Shown: positions 1 to 12,716 of the stretch, one piece after another | How positions within the stretch are numbered: position 1 is the stretch's first letter | Layout: every line of letters starts with the position of its first letter | Assembly (NCBI GenBank): GCA_018398805.1 | Contig: JAGFBZ010000849.1 | Location: 310,001-374,000, forward strand | Length of the DNA stretch: 64,000 bases | Origin: Hirundichthys speculiger | Taxonomy: Eukaryota; Chordata; Actinopteri; Beloniformes; Exocoetidae | Direction of reading: 5' to 3' | Made by a program: the position numbers and the translations under genes | The notes under the pieces: model-generated | What the model saw: only the letters and a program-made list of their open reading frames with translations | Databases searched by the model: none | Told to the model about the DNA's origin: nothing

Positions 1-214
1 TTTAAAACCATCTGCAGTTGTCATTCTGAACCAATCTCTGTGGTCATTTTTGTCTCATTATAGGCATTTTGTGTCGTTTTGAAATCTTAGCAGTTATTTC
101 AAGCAAAAGATCTTAGATCTTAACCGTGAACCCCTCCCCACCCTTTGGATCCCCCAGTGTCCATTATAGTGCTCTAGTGCCATTTGATCATAATCTGCAA
201 CATAAAATTGGTCT

Positions 215-292
215 TTATATGGGATAAGCTCCAGCAGATCCTCATGACCTTAAATTGGAATAAGCGGGTATAGAGAATTGATGGACGGATGA
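215..292 (+). mobile_element. LINE 3'-tail fragment (CTCCAGCAGATCC family), copy 1
   Basis: The block GATAAGCTCCAGCAGATCCT followed by ATGACC and AAGCGGGTATAGA, ending in GGACGGATGA, is one of four copies of the same family here (also 12622-12716, 33281-33369, 51042-51160). It resembles the 3' tail of a common fish non-LTR element that ends in (TGGA)n. The copy at 33281 shows target duplication and so proves mobility. This copy is diverged. Confidence 0.6.
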
Positions 293-2697
293 GAAAAGAA
301 AGAAACCAACAAAACTGTGCATTCTGAGCTGCTGTAGTTGTTAACTCCTGCAAGGCTCCCCAGGCACACTTCATATCCACAGCTTCAGAGGTACAGTCAG
401 TAATGACATTTAACACTCTGAGACTCTTGCATTGCCCCAAGACTGAAGGAGCAGTGGATTACAGAGTGGTGAAAGATTAATTACTTGTTAAGCCAGATGT
501 TAAGTAAGATGCTTCTCAACACTTCAACAAATTGCGCCTTTATATCTTTGACTGCACTGTAGTTTGATAGAAATGTTAAATCATTGATTACATACAGTTT
601 TTTACTGCTAAAAAGGAATTGTGGAAAATAAGAGTTTAAAATCCAGATGGCCCGGCGGTAAAATCTTTCAGCTACTGTCTCCAGCTCACAGTAGAGTTGT
701 CCTTGCTTGGCCTGGCACCCTGTCATTTGGCATTATGCAATAGTGTTTATAGCTGTAAAACCTTTTAGGAATCAACCATGTGTTCACATGTGTCACAGGG
801 GACTCTTTAGTCGACACCTTTCTCCAGTCTAACAGTGGGACTTAACTAAAGGAGTTATTCATTTTAAGCTTGGACAAAAGAAGATCTGGAAAAATACAGA
901 TAATTCTTTTTCATGACAGGCTTTTAAAAGGATCATTTTTGTTTATATTATGCTTAGACCTTAAACAACCACAACGCATTCGTAACGTGATATTTTTTTT
1001 CTCCATACTCCAGTCTCAGTGTTCATTTGAATTTTCTCAAGGTGAGACGTTTGATAGCAGTTGCTCTGAAACCCAGATTTACAGTATGTAAGGCACTGAC
1101 TGATCGCTAAGCTGTCGTTGCGCCGCCTGCCTTCAAGTGGCATGTTCACAATTTTGCACCTGCAGAGTGTCAGTGCACCTGTTTACAGCACAGGTCAGGG
1201 GGCACAGCACTTAGTAGGCTAAAAGCATGCCAAGGATGAGCAGAAGGATGATGGATAGACAGATTTTGTGCTGGCTTCTGCTATTATTAGTATTAGTATT
1301 AGTATTTGTTTCATCTTCTTGAGTGGGGTCATATTGGTCGCATAGCCTGCCATGCTATGCTATGCTAAATTTAGGCCTCTTTTACTGCGAAGGTCATGAA
1401 GTTTTCTTAAACCTTTGAAAAAAAAAAAAAACTTAAAATTATGATGGTAGATATTAAATTTTGCTCTCGTCTTGAGTTCTCCTAGTTGCTTTGTTCTCAT
1501 ATCCATATCAGACTTTTTGGATCTTCAATCTCAGAATGTTGTTATCCTGTAACAACGCCTCTCATCATCTCTTATTGTTTTACCCACATAACCCTGTGGA
1601 TAATAGAACTGCATGCCAGCAGCTGGAGGGGTCAAAGGAAACCACTATTGCTCACTTTGCTGACTGGCTTTCCTGACCTCTAACATTCATCCTAGCTAGG
1701 AAACATATGTCGCACGTTATTCCTTTCTTCTAGTCTTCTTTCTTTTTTCTTTTTAAAGCTACAATGTTTTACTTTAAGCAGGCATGTAAAACAGCTCAAT
1801 TTGCAGAATTGCAACTTGAACCTAATAGCTTTTTGACATATTCTAGTAATCAGAGTTACAACGTACATGGACAAATTCAGTTAAGGGAATTGCGCTGGAC
1901 TCAAGGTGCTTTATGCACTGAACTGAGGTCCCTCTGGGTGTTATGGCCTCCGGCCATAATGGAGTGTTTGCAGTTGGGTCACATGAAGGACAAAAGCTAA
2001 TCCAGTCTGTGTTAGATTAAATTCTGATAGACTGTTGGGAGAGCACCGCTTGTAATTCTGTGGAATGATGTGTACTGTATAAGCTCCTCTTCGCTGTTGC
2101 CAGCGGTTGCATGTTGCCGTTTGTTGGCATAAAGCTCTGACATTAATAAGGGCTGTGATGTTCGGAACAGGAGAATGGAAATGCAGTGTATTAAAAACAT
2201 TGTTCAGTTCCTGAAACTTTGAAAACTACTGGCCTTAGAGCAAAATGCTGGCTTAAAGACAGTTGTGATAATGTGTGAATTGTGTCTATGATAACATCTG
2301 TAAAAACTTTATCTTTAAGGATGCAAGTGAGCCATAATACTCATTTGATACAGTCTGTCTTGTTGCACACATGGAACTCAGTTTACTGTTAGACTGTGGA
2401 CATAACAGGAATCAAATGTTTGACAGTATTTGTTAGCAGTCTAATGGAAATTTGATGCAAAAACACTGAAATTAGGGGCAATGGACAACATTTTCCAGTT
2501 TAGTAAATGGAACAAAATCAATATTCACCTATAAAATGATTTGTGGTTGTCTCAGAATATATTTGTAATAATATTTGTTTTTGCATAAGATCAGGCTTAC
2601 GTATTTAGCATAATTAAGGAGACCAAAATGGCTAATGAACTATTTTATGTTACCGTGAATTGCTAAAAAGAAGAAATTGTAGCCAAACATAATGACC

Positions 2698-2731
2698 AAA
2701 TAAATAAATAAATAAATAAATAAATAAAAAA
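2698..2731. repeat. (AAAT)n microsatellite
   Basis: Tandem TAAA/AAAT units, about eight, ending in a short A-run. Confidence 0.95.
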
Positions 2732-3444
2732 CACTGTCTTGCAATCATCACATGTGATGTGAGTCATGTTGCATAATTTCAAATGCTGCACTCTGTTTTT
2801 GTATTCTCTAATATTACAGAGTTTTGAGAAAATTAGATTTATTCTTGGTATCTCCTCATCTCATTTGAAAAGGACATCTGGCCCTGTAGCACTGCACATA
2901 ATAACATGAGGAAATGGGTGCTGCATCAAGTATGTTCTCTCTGCCTTCCTCTCACTGTTTGCCATTTAGATCGCTGTCATGCAGAAGTGTGGCATTTATT
3001 TCTAGTGGGATCCTTCCGTTTTCCTGTTTGCTTCCCAGCTAAATGGCCATGCAGTAGTACAAACTGACCTATGAAACTGACAGACAAGCTCATTATCTAC
3101 ATCAAAAGGTGGTTAAATGTTAACATTTTTAAACTCCAGAGAATCTCGGTATATAATTGAAGATACATTTTGTCTGATCACTAACATTTTTAAAAGGGCA
3201 GCATTCTATGAGGTGGCGTTCTTTGAAATGCCTGTTCATAAAGTAAATGCAGTCGATGGTAATTGACATACAAGAAGTTTTGGGAACAAGCAGCGGTGCC
3301 ACAATGGGACTAAAGGAATGTTCTGCTAGGAACATGGTCAGCACTAAAACATGTGTCTGAAAAAGGCCATTTTTTTTAAAGATATCAATTTATGTGTTCA
3401 ATAACCTTAGGTCATGTAGTCTTTATTTATTACGCAGCAGCGAT

Positions 3445-4252
3445 GGCGCTGACAGTAATCTGGAAGCAAAATCACATCTCTCCTGTGTTAACTTTCCTCC
3501 ATTGGCTAAAATTTTTAATCAAATTTAAAATTCTGCTTCTCGCATATAAGGCCCTTAATGGCCAAGCTCCTCGTTATTTACAAGACCTGATAATGCTTTA
3601 TGGTCCTAATAGAGCTTTGTGATGTTTTGCCCCCCCTTTCTTTCTTCTTTTTCTTTCTGTATGTTTGCAGGCTAAAGTTTCCAGAGTTACATACTAACCT
3701 GCAGTTCCATCCTCTAACCATTCCAGCATTTACCTCCACCTGTGTGTGTAGATGTCTTTGGGATATCAACTAACCTGCTGACCAGCAGTCTGATCCTCTG
3801 ACCAGAATCAGTGTTGCTGCCTACATCTGTCTTCATCTCTGTAGTTCATGTACTAACAATAAACCAGTCAGAATATAAGTTATAGTATTGCCAGGATGTA
3901 TGGGCTCTCCTCTCTGTCCTCCATCCTCTCTCTGTCCTATCTCCCTTCTCTTTTTCTTTCTTTATCCAGCTGGCCTTCGGCAGAAAGGTCCCCCCTTATG
4001 AGCCAGGTCCTGCTTGAGGTTTCTTCCTCTTAAAGTGGAGTTTTTCCTTGCCACTGTTTGGCTTAAAGGTTTTTTTTTTCCTCCCGCTATGGGAGTTTTT
4101 TTTTTTTTTTAACTTGCCATTTTTATTTGATTAATATTATAATTTTAGTTAATAATATTTTCTCAGAGGTCATGCTCTGGGCCTAAAGCGCCTAGAGACA
4201 ATTTGCATTGTAATGGACGGTATACAAATAAAATTGAATTGAATTGAATTGA
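3445..4252 (+). mobile_element. 5'-truncated LINE, 3' end (Rex1/L2-like)
   Basis: The 5' part (about 3478-3620) encodes a C-terminal LINE polyprotein segment with FKILLLAYKALNGQAPRYLQ, a hallmark of CR1/L2/Rex1-type reverse transcriptase tails. The reading frame stops at 3620. The 3' UTR follows, with TGAGCCAGGTCCTGCTTGAG, GGTTTCTTCCTCTTAAAGTG and TTTTTCCTTGCCACTG. The element ends at 4252 in GTATACAAATAAAATTGAAT followed by (TGAAT) repeats, a tail typical of these fish LINEs. It is 5'-truncated and dead. Clade assignment rests on memory of family hallmarks. Confidence 0.8.
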
Positions 4253-4737
4253 TTAGCTATATAGCTATAGAGTAGCTAGAAAGCTATTCCTTTACAAGAA
4301 TGGTTCTTTTAGGGTATGGGTCCTCCTGTGAAGTTAAGGAGTTTGCATTACTGTGTGACTTTTGCTGTTTTAAGTTCTTATTTCATTAGGTTTCCATAAG
4401 CAGAGATCTGGGATAGTTTCATGGTGCCTAACTAGACTTTTCTAGAACTTCTGCATGGCTAAAACAAGTACATGACATGGGTTAGGTACCCACAATGGTC
4501 CTGAAAAACTGTTGGGAAAGGCGTGGTGTTGACCCGGTGCTGATTGAATATACCATGGGCAGGAGATGACGTTGTTCAGGATCTCCCCTTGGAGAACAAC
4601 TTGTTTCTTCTCATTCATTGCCACCTTTGCAGTGTATGCATGCTTGTTTTTTTTCTTTTTATTTATTGCTGGTTGGCAAGCAGCGAAAGCGGTAATGGTA
4701 CCAACATGATGTTGATGTGGAATGGTAGTTCCAAATC
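4253..4737. other. noncoding spacer between two LINE fragments
   Basis: AT-rich sequence; no gene, repeat family or RNA was recognised. A 20-base stretch of TAGCTAT-type words (4250-4285) directly follows the LINE tail. Confidence 0.5.
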
Positions 4738-6010
4738 AGTTCAGTTCATTTCAGAAATACTTTATTGATCCCCAAAAGGGAAATTAAATTGTTTGTTGTA
4801 ACTGTTGGAGTAACTGTCACGATTCTTCAAAGACTCACTATAGATGGTTATTACTGTAGGCAAGAAGGATCTCCTGTAGTGGTCTGTGTTGCAGCAGACC
4901 CAAAAAAGACTCTGACTGAAGACACTCTTGCTGAATCGCTGTCTTGTTTAGAGGATGTTCAGGGTTGTCAATGGTGTTCTTCATTTTATGAAGTATCATC
5001 CTTTGCAGCAGAATCAGCTCCAGAGGCTCCAAAACCTTCTTTATCAGTTTGATCAGTTTCTTTAAGTTGCTGGCTCTGATGCTGCTCCCCCGACAGATGA
5101 CTGCAGACAGGACTGCACTCTCCACAACAGACTTACAGAAGATATACAACATCCTGCTGCAACCACTGAAGGACCTAAGCTCCTTTCAGAAGTAAGGTCT
5201 GCTCTGTCCCTTCTTATAAACAGCATCAGTGTTGCATCTCCAGTCCAGTCTGTTGTCCAGGTGAACACTGAGGTATTTATACTCCCCCGCCACCCCCACT
5301 TCTTCTCCCATGATGAAAATACTATTTGGCATAATCCTGGCTCTCCTAAAATCCACAATCATCTCCTATGTCTTCTTCACATTTAAGATGGGACAATTGT
5401 TCCCACACCGTACCAGAAAGTGGTCCTCCAGTTCTCTGTACTCAGTCACTGACTGGTACTGCAGGTCTGAGGTATACGGAGTGAAGAGGGATGGTGAGAG
5501 TACTGTCCCCTGTAGGTAGTCAGAAATCCAGGAGATTGTGGAGGCATCCATCTGTGTCTTCCAGAGTTTCATTTGTAGTAGAGCAGGCTGGATGGTGTTA
5601 AATGCACTGGAGAAATCAGAGAACGTGATCCTCGCAGTGCTGTTTGCTCAGTCCAGATGGATGTGGGCTTGTTGAAGTAGGTGTATAATGGCATCTTCAA
5701 CTCCAACCCCTTGATGATAATAAACTGCAATGGCTACTGGGAAGTGGTTGCTTGCTTTTTCAGGTGGCCCACAAAAAATCTCTCCAAGACTTTCATGATG
5801 TGAGATGTTAGAGCCACAGGTCTATAGTCAATGGGGGAAGATGGATGAGATGTTTTTGATACTGGAACAAAGCAGGATGTCTTCCACAGTTCTGGAACCT
5901 TCTCCTCCGTGTTTCTGATATTCTACCTGTGGGACCTGTAGTCATGCTGAGGATGGAGTAAAACTGCAGCAGAGTTGGACCACGATGCTTGCGCTCCCGG
6001 TGGGACGCAG
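4738..6010 (-). pseudogene. degenerate minus-strand LINE reverse transcriptase and 3' end
   Basis: Read on the minus strand, from 6010 to 4738, the order is right for a non-LTR retrotransposon. At about 5880-5770 there are pieces like VSKTSHP, ALTSHIMKVLERFF (RT domain 1-2). At about 5570-5380 come ISWISDYLQGTVLSPSLF and EYRELEDHF. Further on are LDWRCNTDAVYKKGQSR-like (about 5230), KLIKKVLEPLELI and IDNPEHPLNKT near 4970-5040, and last an AATAAAGTATTTC polyadenylation-type end at about 4750-4765. The frame is broken several times. Between the segments at 5470-5520 the family normally carries the F/Y-x-DD catalytic loop; here the flanking segments abut, so that motif is deleted. It is a dead copy of a jockey/L2-type LINE, different from the element at 3445-4252. 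Confidence 0.8.
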
Positions 6011-9000
6011 GACAGACTTCCAACTTCTGTGTTCTGTAACATAAAAATACAGCTTTTGTCAAAATACTCTGATGACTCTAAAGTCAGTGACTATCAGATA
6101 AGTCACTATCTTTAGTAGGACCCTTTTATAGGTGGAGAAAAAAATCCTGCCATCCCCATGGACTCTGACGCTCACTGGCAACATGCTCCTCTAAAATGGC
6201 GGTGAGTACTCACTGCTATCTTCTGTAGATGATACATATACTGTGGATTAGAACTTGAATACTGACTGCAATCCAAAGTAACCAAGAATACCCTGTATGA
6301 AAAGATTTCTGCTCATGCTCTCCATAAATCTGTTGCAACTTAAACACAGTACAGCACTTTGCAGCGATTGACTCAAAGCCTTTCTCGGCCTCTGTAAATA
6401 GCCTTTGCTGCTCATATATGGCTATCAAATATTTATTATAGTTGACAAGGATTTGTACTGCAGAGGAGCTGCAGACAAACAAGTCCTTTACGCCGGGAAT
6501 ATTCCCTGCAATTATATCCACAATTTGACAGTACAAAGTTTAAGTAACTCCATTCTGAATAACAACAAATACAAATAATGAACTTCCCTTATGTATTTAT
6601 CTATTTATTTTTATGGTGAATGAAAGAGAAGAATCAAGTCTGACATTCACTGGCAGATGTAGGCCTCTACAAATCTACTCAACAATGCAGTCATGAAACC
6701 AGATACTGAAGATATAGCCATAATTGGTTAATTGATACTGTTGTTCCTCATTAAATAAGTATTGACCACACTAATAACCCAAATCCCTCAGGAAAAGCTG
6801 CCTCATCTGATCAATTTTACTCTATGCAACACTGCATGCACAACGGTTCTGAGCTGTGGATGTTGTCATGGCAATTATCTGCAACACTCTGAAGCGGTTT
6901 TGTGTTTTGTGGCCTAGGTGTTTGCACATAAGCACAGGCTGTTCAAATATACACAAACACCCAGACTGCTGTGGGGCTGTTAATGAGGGAACAGTACTGT
7001 AATCTCCCTGTGCAGGAGGAAGACGCATAGACATAGGGTTGGCACTTTGTTTGATTCATTACAGCTATCCAGTCATGCACTGCCAATCTATCAATCGGTG
7101 AATTCATGAATGAAATGGGGAGGGTGGGAGTCGGGGTTAAACTTGTTTGCTTCTCTTTTACTGTCTTTGTTCTTATACATTGCGTGTTGATATGGCTAAA
7201 TTCAAAATAAAGCTTCTCTCATTCTCAGCTATTTCCTATTTTTCTGTTATTATTTATTCATTTTTCTCTTTTTTTAAAGTCCTCAATAGATACTGAAAGC
7301 GGGCCATTAAGGCTTCTTATTTATTATCAGAACATAATTTGTTGGCAACTAATCTCATTCTTAATTGACTGGAAGAAATCTAAGATATTGTGCAATATCT
7401 TGCTGAACTACAACTTTTTGCAGCTCGGATTTGTTTGCTTGTTTAAATGGATGCACCAAAATTTTATAAGATATGCCATTATCTGTGCTATCCAAATTCT
7501 CTCTTCCATTGTTTGCTAATGCGGAGGAATTTCATGTTACTAGATGGACAAAAGGATGCCCTGGCGGATTATATATTTACATGCCTTCATTGCATTCAAG
7601 CAGAGGTGGAAATCAGGTTCATGCTTTTATGACCTGAGTGCAACAACAAAACAAGCACTATTATTATTGATTCTGCTTCGGACTATGCTTGTCTGTGTCT
7701 GTTATTATTGCCATTGCTCCTGATAGATTGCTTTGGTCATTATTAAAAAGAGCTGGTTGTGCCTTTTTTTGTAGATCAGTGCAGTTTTTTTGCGCTTTCC
7801 TCCCAGACCTGGACACTCCCGTTGGTGCTGCTTATGATTTAACAGCCGCATGCTAATTTACCTGCAGTAGTAAATCTATCCAACAAAAAAAGTAAGAGGC
7901 AACATAGTATATAAATTGTTTTCTCAAACACTTCCAAATGCATGAGAATGAGACCAGTGTGCAGGTTCAGGCAGCTCATGTGTGCTGCTGTCTTTGATAG
8001 AGCAGAGACAGAGAAAGGTTTTCCTGTTCCAGGGAGGGAGCTCTCTCTTGTGGGGTAGTTACCAGGGATGCAAATCTTAAAAGTCACCAGATTTGTTGCT
8101 AGTTGCTGTTTATTTTTTATTAAACAAAAGAAAAAAAAAAGTCCCTTTGGAGTCTGAAATGTACCTAAGTCTGGCAACAGAAATGTCCAAATTAGCAACA
8201 CTGCCAGTGTTACTGTTTTTTTTTTTTTTTGCACTGTGAAATCACTCATTGCTAGTTTGTCTTTCAGTGGATGTCACAACCACAGTGTGACTTGAGTGAG
8301 TCTCACTCTCCATGCTTGAATGTTGAGAACGCTGGTCTTGGAGGAGTTTGGTTTTGCTTTCCAGTTACTCCTCATCCCGCAGTGTAGACTTTTCTGGAAA
8401 AGAGCGGCGGGGTAACATGTGGTTTTTAGTTACAGAATCATTTTCACTCCAGGATGATGATCATCAACAACTGCTGCTTTCCCTCACCACACATCATACC
8501 CTCCCCATAGCTGTTATTCAATCTCAGATGATGTCAACAAATATTTTGGCAGCTTTTGTGTTATGTTAAAAATAGTAGGCGGACAACCTGCAGTGCCAGG
8601 TTGTTTCACTGTATCACCAGGGTTTCTTTCATTTATTTTACATAGAATATATACTGTAGATCATTAGATCTTTAGGAATTCAAGCTGATTTGATAGCAAA
8701 ATGTTCAACCAGTAATTGATACATAGTGCTAAAACAAACAGTTTATGTCTAAACAGCAGTTTCAAGAAACAAAATATGAATTTAATTGAAAAAAAAAACT
8801 GTATTTTTCTTCTTTAACTTGACACAGGTTAGTGAATAATATTCATGTTATTGTTACTGTGGAACTGAACAAGTGGAGAGCAGGAAAATGGGCAATCATA
8901 AGAATTTGAGTGACAAGGATTTAACAAAGGCCAAATTTTGATTTCAAGGTCAAAAAGCCTTGAAAATCCTGTTCCCAGCAAAAGTAGTCCAAAGGAAGAC

Positions 9001-9245
9001 AAGTGATACAGCAACTTGGTTATATGTGCTCAAAGCTCACAGATGCACTGTTTTAGAAGACTTACTATTGCACAAACTGCTTAAATCCGTACTGAGGACT
9101 ATGATTACAAGACTTGCTGCTCATGGGACTTCATAGCTGGTGACTTATCATGATTATATTGTAATAATCTGCTTTGTTGTTGTACTCTTACTCTGCATTT
9201 TTCCACTGAAAATATGTTCAATGTTCTGTACTTTCCCACTGAAGC
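6011..9245. other. noncoding sequence
   Basis: AT-rich intronic or flanking sequence with no recognised exon, RNA or mobile element. Short A/T runs occur at 8130-8140 and 8216-8230. Confidence 0.5.
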
Positions 9246-9261
9246 TCATGTATGTCTCTGT

Positions 9262-9668
9262 AGGGTCTGGCAAGTAAAAGAGATGACCCAGAGATAGCTG
9301 AGACTCCTCTATCCTGTCAAGTTAGGTCTGTTGCATTAGATACACGCCCAAAACAACACTCATACATGTTGCTTATCACGTTCCAAGACAAATGCAAGAA
9401 CACAACGCGGACAGTGGTTGGTCTGTCCATGTTGCTGATAACTGGCTAATTACATTCAATCGTGTATGAGTCCATCCTCTGTACAGGACAGCTCCAGCCC
9501 AAGAAGATAACTGTGAACCCTAATCAAAGATTGGGGCTCACTCTGACTGAGATCTTGCTAGATCTCCGTCACTCTGAACCCAGCGCTACCTTACCTTGCC
9601 TGTGACCATAATAAATGCTCTGTTTCTGAAATGAAGTTTTCTCCGGTTTGTTGTTTGGTTTCCAACAA
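9262..9668 (+). repeat. possible solo LTR or LTR-like block
   Basis: The block starts TGTAGGGTCTGG and ends GGTTTCCAACA, thus TG...CA. Near its end it has an AATAAA (9611) followed by a T/G-rich stretch, the order expected of R-U5 in an LTR. GC content is higher than in the flanks. No second copy lies in the window, I could not find a convincing 4-6 bp duplication, and the downstream bases do not match a usual tRNA primer site. It could equally be unique sequence. Confidence 0.25.
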
Positions 9669-11007
9669 AAGAATCGGGCTTACGGTATAGACCCCTGTCC
9701 ACCCAGAGTATCCTCAATGAATGCTAAAGACACCCGATTTCTGCCACATTAGAAGAAGCTTTTCAGGACTGGTTGAAAGGGCACAGTGTGTTGACTTGGT
9801 ATGCAAATTCACCAGTTAGCACTTTTGACTGAGCGTCTGCGATGTGCTGGAAGATCTATGAAGGCCCAACCCTCGCAACTTTAAAGCTTACTGCTAATGT
9901 TTCAGTGCCTCACACCAAAGGATGCCTTCAGAGGTCTGCTGGACTATCTGTGTCAGTATGTTAGAGCTGTCTAGGTGGCCTGAAGGGTGTCCAACAAAAC
10001 CATAACCACTATAAGCCATACTTACCTTGTGTGATGCTCTCTGTCACAGTGAATACAAACACAGTAACCGTTTTTAGCCACTCTTATGCTTGTTACAGAA
10101 AACAGAAACTTGTCATAATATGTCAGAATGCTGTTTTCACATACTGTTTTACTCGCCTGTTGATAGAAGTGTCTGATTGCTAGTAATCCCTGGAGAAATG
10201 TTGTCAGTAAAACTACCACCACCCTGGATAGTCACCTGTTGCCAACAGGAGTGCTCATAAATGCCAGGAACGGTGTTGATTTCCATTTCCCACTTGTGTG
10301 TGTGACATTGGGTGACAGTGTACGGCAAGTGTGGGGGGTTTGATAGCACCGAGTAAAGCAGCTGCCTTAAACAATTCCTGTGTAATTGTAATCCTTCTGA
10401 TCAGGCTCTCTGTGAACACCAGATAGTACACCTAGCCTGGAGCTTGACTCAGCATTGACTACACACATAATTTCACTTAAGCATACTGGCATGTTGATAT
10501 GAAAGCACCTGGATTTACATGGATTTACACCTCACGCATAGATGTTTCCTGGTCTTGTACATGAGAATTATCAGTAAAATCTCATAAAAAAAAAACTAGC
10601 CACTGGAAGCAGTTGTGTTTTTGATAGGTATTTAATCTGCAGAGCTTACTGAAATGATACATATAGTGCCCTTTGCTCCATATGCTTACTGAGTACGATT
10701 CTTTTAAACCTCTCACTAGTTCGAGAGTACATTTAAAAATGACAAACTTCACCATGGCGCTTTACAGTAAAATAAACATTTACAGGAAGACCTCAACTCC
10801 CTCCACACCTGTCTTCTCGCATGCATTGAGAGTTACACAATTTTATTTTTCACGTTCTCACAAAACAAGTTTGTTTTCTCACACAATGAACAATAATTTC
10901 ACAAATGCATTTTGGTATAAAAAAGGAGACTGATACAGCATGTGGAGACATGATAGAAGCAGCACGAGGAAGGTTTTCAGAGGAGTCAGGAGGAAAGTGA
11001 GAAATAC

Positions 11008-11041
11008 CAACTGTAAATGACTGCTGAGTCATTTACAGTTG
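11008..11041. repeat. perfect 14-bp inverted repeat with TGCTGAGTCA
   Basis: CAACTGTAAATGAC and its exact reverse complement flank a 6-base loop TGCTGA. The junction spells TGACTGCTGAGTCA, which contains an AP-1/small-Maf-like TGCTGAGTCA word. It could form a cruciform or a small RNA hairpin; neither is shown. Confidence 0.8.
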
Positions 11042-12512
11042 CCATCTGGCACAAGAGTTATTGGAACTTATGTCCTGTAACTTGTAGCCTATAGCTGTTC
11101 TTCTCTCCTCTGTGCAGACTGTAATGAAGAGTGTGTGTGTGTGAGTCATTATAGTAATGTTATTTTATATCTCCGTTGCTCGACCTTTTGTCAGCCTTTG
11201 ATGTCTTTCATAAAAAAGTGGCAAAAAAATGTATATGAATCCCTGTAACCACTTTGTATTTTTCTATTCTTGAGACTTACATAGAGATCAGATCAGATAA
11301 CAACGTAAATCCAAGAGGTTCATATCATAGCAAAGTTTTCTCCACTATTCTAAAACATACTTCCCCATCTCTCCACTTTCATCACCACAAACAATTCTCA
11401 CTTAAATCTCAGCTCAAAAGTTGGCAGCACTCCTCCATGTATCATTTTTACTCAATCCTTCAAGTGCAGGTCTCGCATAAGACGGATGGAATGAACTCTT
11501 TTTGCTGCATTACTCTTAGATGTCAGCTTTTATCACAGGTTGTGACAGAAGCTTTTGCTGAGGAACTCTCTCTCCTCTTTTCTCCTTCCGCTCACTTTCT
11601 GAGTGGCGAGACAAAAATATTAGCTCAACTTGCTTTCCCTCTGTAAGACATTTACGAAAGATACACAACTACATGTCTGGATGGCCCAGCTGAATAATTT
11701 ATTACTTGGCATAGAGCTTAAATCGTATTCTCCCCCCTCTTTCCCTGTCCTTCTGCTGCACTTCTCAACTTTCTAATGCTTCTGTGGAGTTGATGCTATA
11801 GTATCAGGCAATGGCCACCTTATCACAGAAACAGATTAAAACCTGCTGAGGAAAAAGAGCCGCACTCAGCTGCAGCTTCTGGATGCTATGCCTTATTTAT
11901 CACACATAATTTGTTACCAAAACAATTCTTGTGCCCTCGTAACTGTTTACTGATGATTTAGTATTCCGCCTACTTGCAGGTGACTCTTGACTTTTATTTC
12001 TTATTTTAAGGTGCTATTTTTCTGTGCCTTGCAGGGGGAATGTTTAATTGTTTTCCCTACTATTTCAAATTTGTCGCTGGGGGGAAAAAAGTAATTTTAC
12101 ACCTTGTAAAATGGTCCATGGCCTGGATGGTTGAGCATGTGCTTTTGTACATAGGTTTTGACAGTGTTTGCTGTGGTGAACCAGAGTTTAGTCTGGAAGG
12201 CTGTCACATGAGTTAAGACCTTTGTATTCTACATCAGTCCAGGGATACTGAGCAGGGTAAACTTTATTATTATAGCAGGAATATCATACATGGCAGGTGG
12301 AGGCACAAAACATGTTCTCCCTCCCTCGTGTGCATGTTCATGCTCATTTATACAATCAAAAGTTCACGACTACTGGTAAGGCATTTATATCGGCTGTTTT
12401 CTGTCTAAATATGAACTGGTTGCAAGGGCTGGCTTTAGGGGAAATCAGAAATCTGTAGCAGGTGATTTCAAGTTACAGGTCAATCTGGATGATGGCTTTG
12501 TTTGTATATGTG

Positions 12513-12559
12513 CACACACACACACACAGACAAAAGACAAAAGACATACACACACACAT
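12513..12559. repeat. (CA)n-rich microsatellite, interrupted
   Basis: Two (CA)n runs separated by AGACAAAAGACAAAAGACAT. Confidence 0.9.
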
Positions 12560-12621
12560 AGGAGTTTGTCATTTGGTGATATTATTTCATGGATGATTTT
12601 AATTTAGTTTATGGTTATCTT

Positions 12622-12716
12622 ATCTCGTCCAGGGTGCACTCCTGTTGCCTGGAAAGGGGGAAGGCTCCAGCAGACCCTGTGACCCTGAATTGGAAATAAG
12701 CGGGTATAGATGACAG
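12622..12716 (+). mobile_element. LINE 3'-tail fragment, copy 2
   Basis: Carries TCCAGGGTGCACTCCTG, GGCTCCAGCAGACCCTGTG and AATAAGCGGGTATAGATGA, the same order as the copies at 33281 and 51042. It lacks the final GGAT repeats, being diverged or clipped. Confidence 0.65.

Larger units (their letters stand above)
1..3440. other. noncoding sequence with one LINE-tail fragment and small repeats
   Basis: No coding exon is recognisable. It holds a retrotransposon-tail fragment (215-292), a short (ATTAGT)n run near 1285-1310 and an (AAAT)n run at 2698-2731. Given the plus-strand orientation of fgf13 and the need for an upstream 1V exon, it is probably intron or upstream flank of fgf13, but the sequence does not settle which. 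Confidence 0.5.
9680..12600. other. noncoding sequence
   Basis: No exon or mobile element was recognised. It contains a perfect 14-bp inverted repeat (11008-11041) and a (CA)n-rich tract (12513-12559, just overlapping the next feature group). Confidence 0.5.

Noticed and set aside
7839..8249. 136-codon minus-strand frame
   Set aside because: Runs of Lys and Phe come from A/T tracts, and no domain or splice context is visible.
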